Below are positions 3,914 to 5,623 of a stretch of DNA of 5,623 bases, one piece after another. The position numbers and the translations under genes were made by a program. Within the stretch, counting starts at the first letter, position 1. Each line of letters opens with the position of its first letter. The stretch comes from Thermoplasmata archaeon (lineage in GTDB: Archaea; Thermoplasmatota; Thermoplasmata; Lutacidiplasmatales; UBA184): positions 1 through 5,623 of the forward strand of contig JASHWW010000196.1 of assembly GCA_030043855.1 (NCBI GenBank), written 5' to 3'. Below the pieces are notes generated by a model. The model made no database searches. It saw nothing but the letters and a program-made list of their open reading frames with translations, and was not told the DNA's origin.

Positions 3914-5476
3914 TCAGACCCGCGCCCGGCGCGGCGGGGCGCGACGCAGCCCGATGTGCCGTCGCCACACCGGTCGGGGCTTGGGGTAGTCCGACCGGTA
4001 GTGGGCGCCGCGGCTCTCGGTCCGTACGAGCGCGGCCCGCGCGATGAACGAGGCCGTGAGGGCCGCATTGGCGACCGTTCCGGCGAGACCGGTGCCGGTC
4101 GGCTCGGCGGAGCGGCCGATGCGCTCGAACGACCCGAGGGCGGAGCGCAGGCCGTCCGCCGATCGCACGATCCCCACGTCGTTCCACAGGACGTCGCGGA
4201 CCTCGTCCTGGTCGGTGCCTTCCTCGCCCCGACCGGCCCCCGGGGCGAGCGGGACCTCGACGAGCCGTCCGGGCGGCGACGGGCCGCCGGCCGCCGGGTG
4301 CGCGAGCTGGCGGGCCGTATGCTCTCCGAAGACCAGTCCTTCGAGCAGGGAGTTGCTGGCGAGCCGGTTGGCCCCGTGCACTCCGGTCGCGGCGACCTCG
4401 CCGCACGCGTAGAGGTGACGGAGCGAGGTCCGTCCCTCCAGATCGGTCGTCACCCCTCCGATCGTGTAGTGGGCGACGGGCGTCACCGGGATCAGGTCGC
4501 GCGACGGGTCGAGCCCGTACCCCGCCAGGAAGTGGCAGACCGAGGGGAAGCGAGCGAACAGGAGGTTGCGGGGCACCGCGGTCGCGTCCAGGTAGACGAA
4601 CGGACGTCCGGTCCGCTGCAACTCCCGGTCGATCGCCCGCGTCACGACGTCGCGCGGGGCGAGCTCCGCATCCCGGTGCTGGCCCACCAGGAACCGCTCC
4701 CCCGCGTCGTTCCGGAGGACCGCGCCTTCGCCGCGCAGCGCTTCGGTGATCAGGAACCGAGGGGCCCCCTCGCGATAGAAGACCGTCGGGTGGAACTGGA
4801 CGAACTCCATGTCGGAGACGAGCGCGCCGGCGCGGAACGCGTGGGCGATCCCCTCTCCCGTCGTGATCGACGGATTCGTGCTCTGCCGGTAGAGCGAGCC
4901 GGCCCCGCCGGTCGCCAGCACGACGGCTCCCGGCGCGAGTACCTCGACGGCCGTACCGTCCGATCGGGAGAGGACCGCGATCACCCCGTCCGGATCGGTA
5001 CGGAGGGCCCGGAGCATGGTGCGCTCGCGGGCCTCGATCCCCGCCTCGAGGACCCGACGCTTGAGGCTCTCCTCGATGTTCAGCCCGGTGGCATCGCCAC
5101 CGGCATGGAGGATCCGAGCCCGCGAATGGGCCCCCTCTCGACCCAGGGAGATTTGGCCCTCGACCGTGTCGAACGGCACGCCGTACCGGACGAGATCGGC
5201 GATCCGCGCCGGGGCCTCGGCCGTCAGCTGGTGGGCCGCGGCCCGATCGACCAGGCCGTCGCCCGCGCGGATCGTGTCGGCGAGGTGGAGGGCGGGAGTG
5301 TCGTCGGTCCCGAGCGCGGCCGCGATCCCGCCCTGCGCGTACCGGGTGTTCGATTCCTCGAGCCGGCCCTTGGTCACGATCGTCGGTTTCAGACCGAGCT
5401 CGCGAGACCGCAGCGCGACGTAGAGTCCGGCGATCCCGCTCCCGATGACGAGCGGTCGACGTCCCGGCTCGCTCAC
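3914..5476 (-). CDS. nadB: L-aspartate oxidase
   Basis: A flavoenzyme that oxidises L-aspartate to iminoaspartate, the first step of de novo NAD synthesis, using O2 or fumarate; quinolinate synthase (NadA) then acts. All 520 residues are present (E. coli NadB has 540). Blocks in order are the Rossmann loop VIGSGIAGL (10-18), SNTRYAQGGIAA (42-53), REGAHSRARILHAGGDATG (113-131), FVQFHPT (225-231), TEALRGEG (244-251), ELAPRDVVTRAI (271-282), HYTIGG (336-341), HGANRLASNSLLEGL (367-381) and the C-terminal RGAHYRSDYP (489-498). H229, T244, R275, H336 and R371 match E. coli H244, T259, R290, H351 and R386 at a constant offset of 15, so the active site looks complete. There is no histidine for covalent flavin as in SdhA. 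A Gly/Pro-rich linker (about 393-420) precedes the helical C-domain. The start is GTG at 5476, 26 nt from a TATA-like block. The dehydrogenase follows after 39 bp. Confidence 0.96.
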   Translation of the reverse strand: MSEPGRRPLVIGSGIAGLYVALRSRELGLKPTIVTKGRLEESNTRYAQGGIAAALGTDDTPALHLADTIRAGDGLVDRAAAHQLTAEAPARIADLVRYGVPFDTVEGQISLGREGAHSRARILHAGGDATGLNIEESLKRRVLEAGIEARERTMLRALRTDPDGVIAVLSRSDGTAVEVLAPGAVVLATGGAGSLYRQSTNPSITTGEGIAHAFRAGALVSDMEFVQFHPTVFYREGAPRFLITEALRGEGAVLRNDAGERFLVGQHRDAELAPRDVVTRAIDRELQRTGRPFVYLDATAVPRNLLFARFPSVCHFLAGYGLDPSRDLIPVTPVAHYTIGGVTTDLEGRTSLRHLYACGEVAATGVHGANRLASNSLLEGLVFGEHTARQLAHPAAGGPSPPGRLVEVPLAPGAGRGEEGTDQDEVRDVLWNDVGIVRSADGLRSALGSFERIGRSAEPTGTGLAGTVANAALTASFIARAALVRTESRGAHYRSDYPKPRPVWRRHIGLRRAPPRRARV

Positions 5477-5497
5477 ACCGCTCCCAGCGGGACGAGC

Positions 5498-5507
5498 GGT
5501 ATAGCGG
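5498..5507 (-). promoter_or_regulatory. weak TATA-like element for nadB
   Basis: The minus strand reads CCGCTATACC, with TATA at 5500-5503. Its centre is about 25-26 nt from the GTG start of nadB, which would make the message leaderless. Read on the plus strand (GGTATAGCGG), it would start transcription about 27 nt before the ATG at 5554, so it may also serve the divergent gene. The match is short, so confidence is limited. Confidence 0.35.
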
Positions 5508-5553
5508 CTTCTCGCTCCGGAGGCCTCAAGCCCGCCGACCGAATATCGACGCG

Positions 5554-5623
5554 ATGGCCGCGAGGTCGACCGTTCCCACTCCCGCCGAACTGCGTACGGC
5601 GGTCGACATCCGCCTCGACGGGG
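5554..5623 (+). CDS. start of a divergent gene of unknown function, partial
   Basis: An ATG at 5554 opens a frame that runs to the window end (23 codons plus one base) without a stop and with G/C at most third positions, as in its neighbours. The visible product starts MAARSTVPTPAELRTAVDIR, with a short unstructured lead and then a likely amphipathic helix. This is too little to name a family. It is divergent from nadB with a 77-bp gap. NAD-synthesis genes often cluster in archaea, so a related function is possible, but nothing in the visible residues shows it. GAATATC lies only 10 nt before the ATG, too near to act as its TATA box. Confidence 0.5.
   Translation, partial: MAARSTVPTPAELRTAVDIRLDG

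Noticed and set aside
2484..4406. A 640-codon open frame on the minus strand
   Set aside because: It crosses nadB and the acyl-CoA dehydrogenase in a different frame and has low-complexity Arg/Ala/Gly composition. The overlapping frames carry clear family motifs.
5477..5623. Open continuation of the nadB frame upstream of the GTG
   Set aside because: The frame lacks stops up to the window edge, but its translation is Arg/Pro/Ser-rich without similarity to the family, which begins just before the Rossmann loop. The GTG at 5476 also has a TATA-like block at leaderless spacing.

Overview
The window looks like a piece of a high-GC archaeal chromosome. Two things point to Archaea. The gene at the left edge is the archaea-type 4-phosphopantoate--beta-alanine ligase. 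TATA-like boxes (TATATA, TATTTAA, TATA) also sit at archaeal spacing upstream of several starts, and two of them would give leaderless or nearly leaderless mRNAs. The presence of an L-aspartate oxidase and an acyl-CoA dehydrogenase suggests an organism with aerobic or at least respiratory metabolism. A high-GC Thermoplasmata-like lineage is plausible, but the lineage cannot be fixed from this window.

Layout, left to right. (1) 1-1438, minus strand: a two-gene unit of an unrecognised 245-aa coiled-coil-rich protein followed 10 bp later by the phosphopantothenate synthetase, which runs off the left edge. (2) 1439-1553: a divergent promoter region around a nearly symmetric TATA element. (3) 1554-2363, plus: a HAD-superfamily hydrolase with an aromatic residue at the second motif I acid and a basic tail. 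(4) 2364-2518: a 155-bp intergenic region with a clear TATA box, an inverted repeat that brackets it, and two predicted RNA hairpins. (5) 2519-2695, plus: a 58-aa ribbon-helix-helix DNA-binding protein, too short for many gene callers. (6) 2723-3874, minus: an isovaleryl-CoA-dehydrogenase-like acyl-CoA dehydrogenase, convergent with the small regulator. (7) 3914-5476, minus: L-aspartate oxidase NadB, 39 bp upstream of the dehydrogenase. (8) 5554-5623, plus: the first 23 codons of a divergent gene that leaves the window.

The genes serve cofactor synthesis (CoA through the archaeal phosphopantoate route, NAD through iminoaspartate) and flavin-dependent CoA-thioester oxidation. No single pathway ties them together. 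The least explained parts are the ribbon-helix-helix gene with its elaborate upstream region, and the coiled-coil protein coupled to the CoA gene. There are no RNA genes of known family, CRISPR arrays or mobile elements, and no gene-free stretch exceeds 300 bases.
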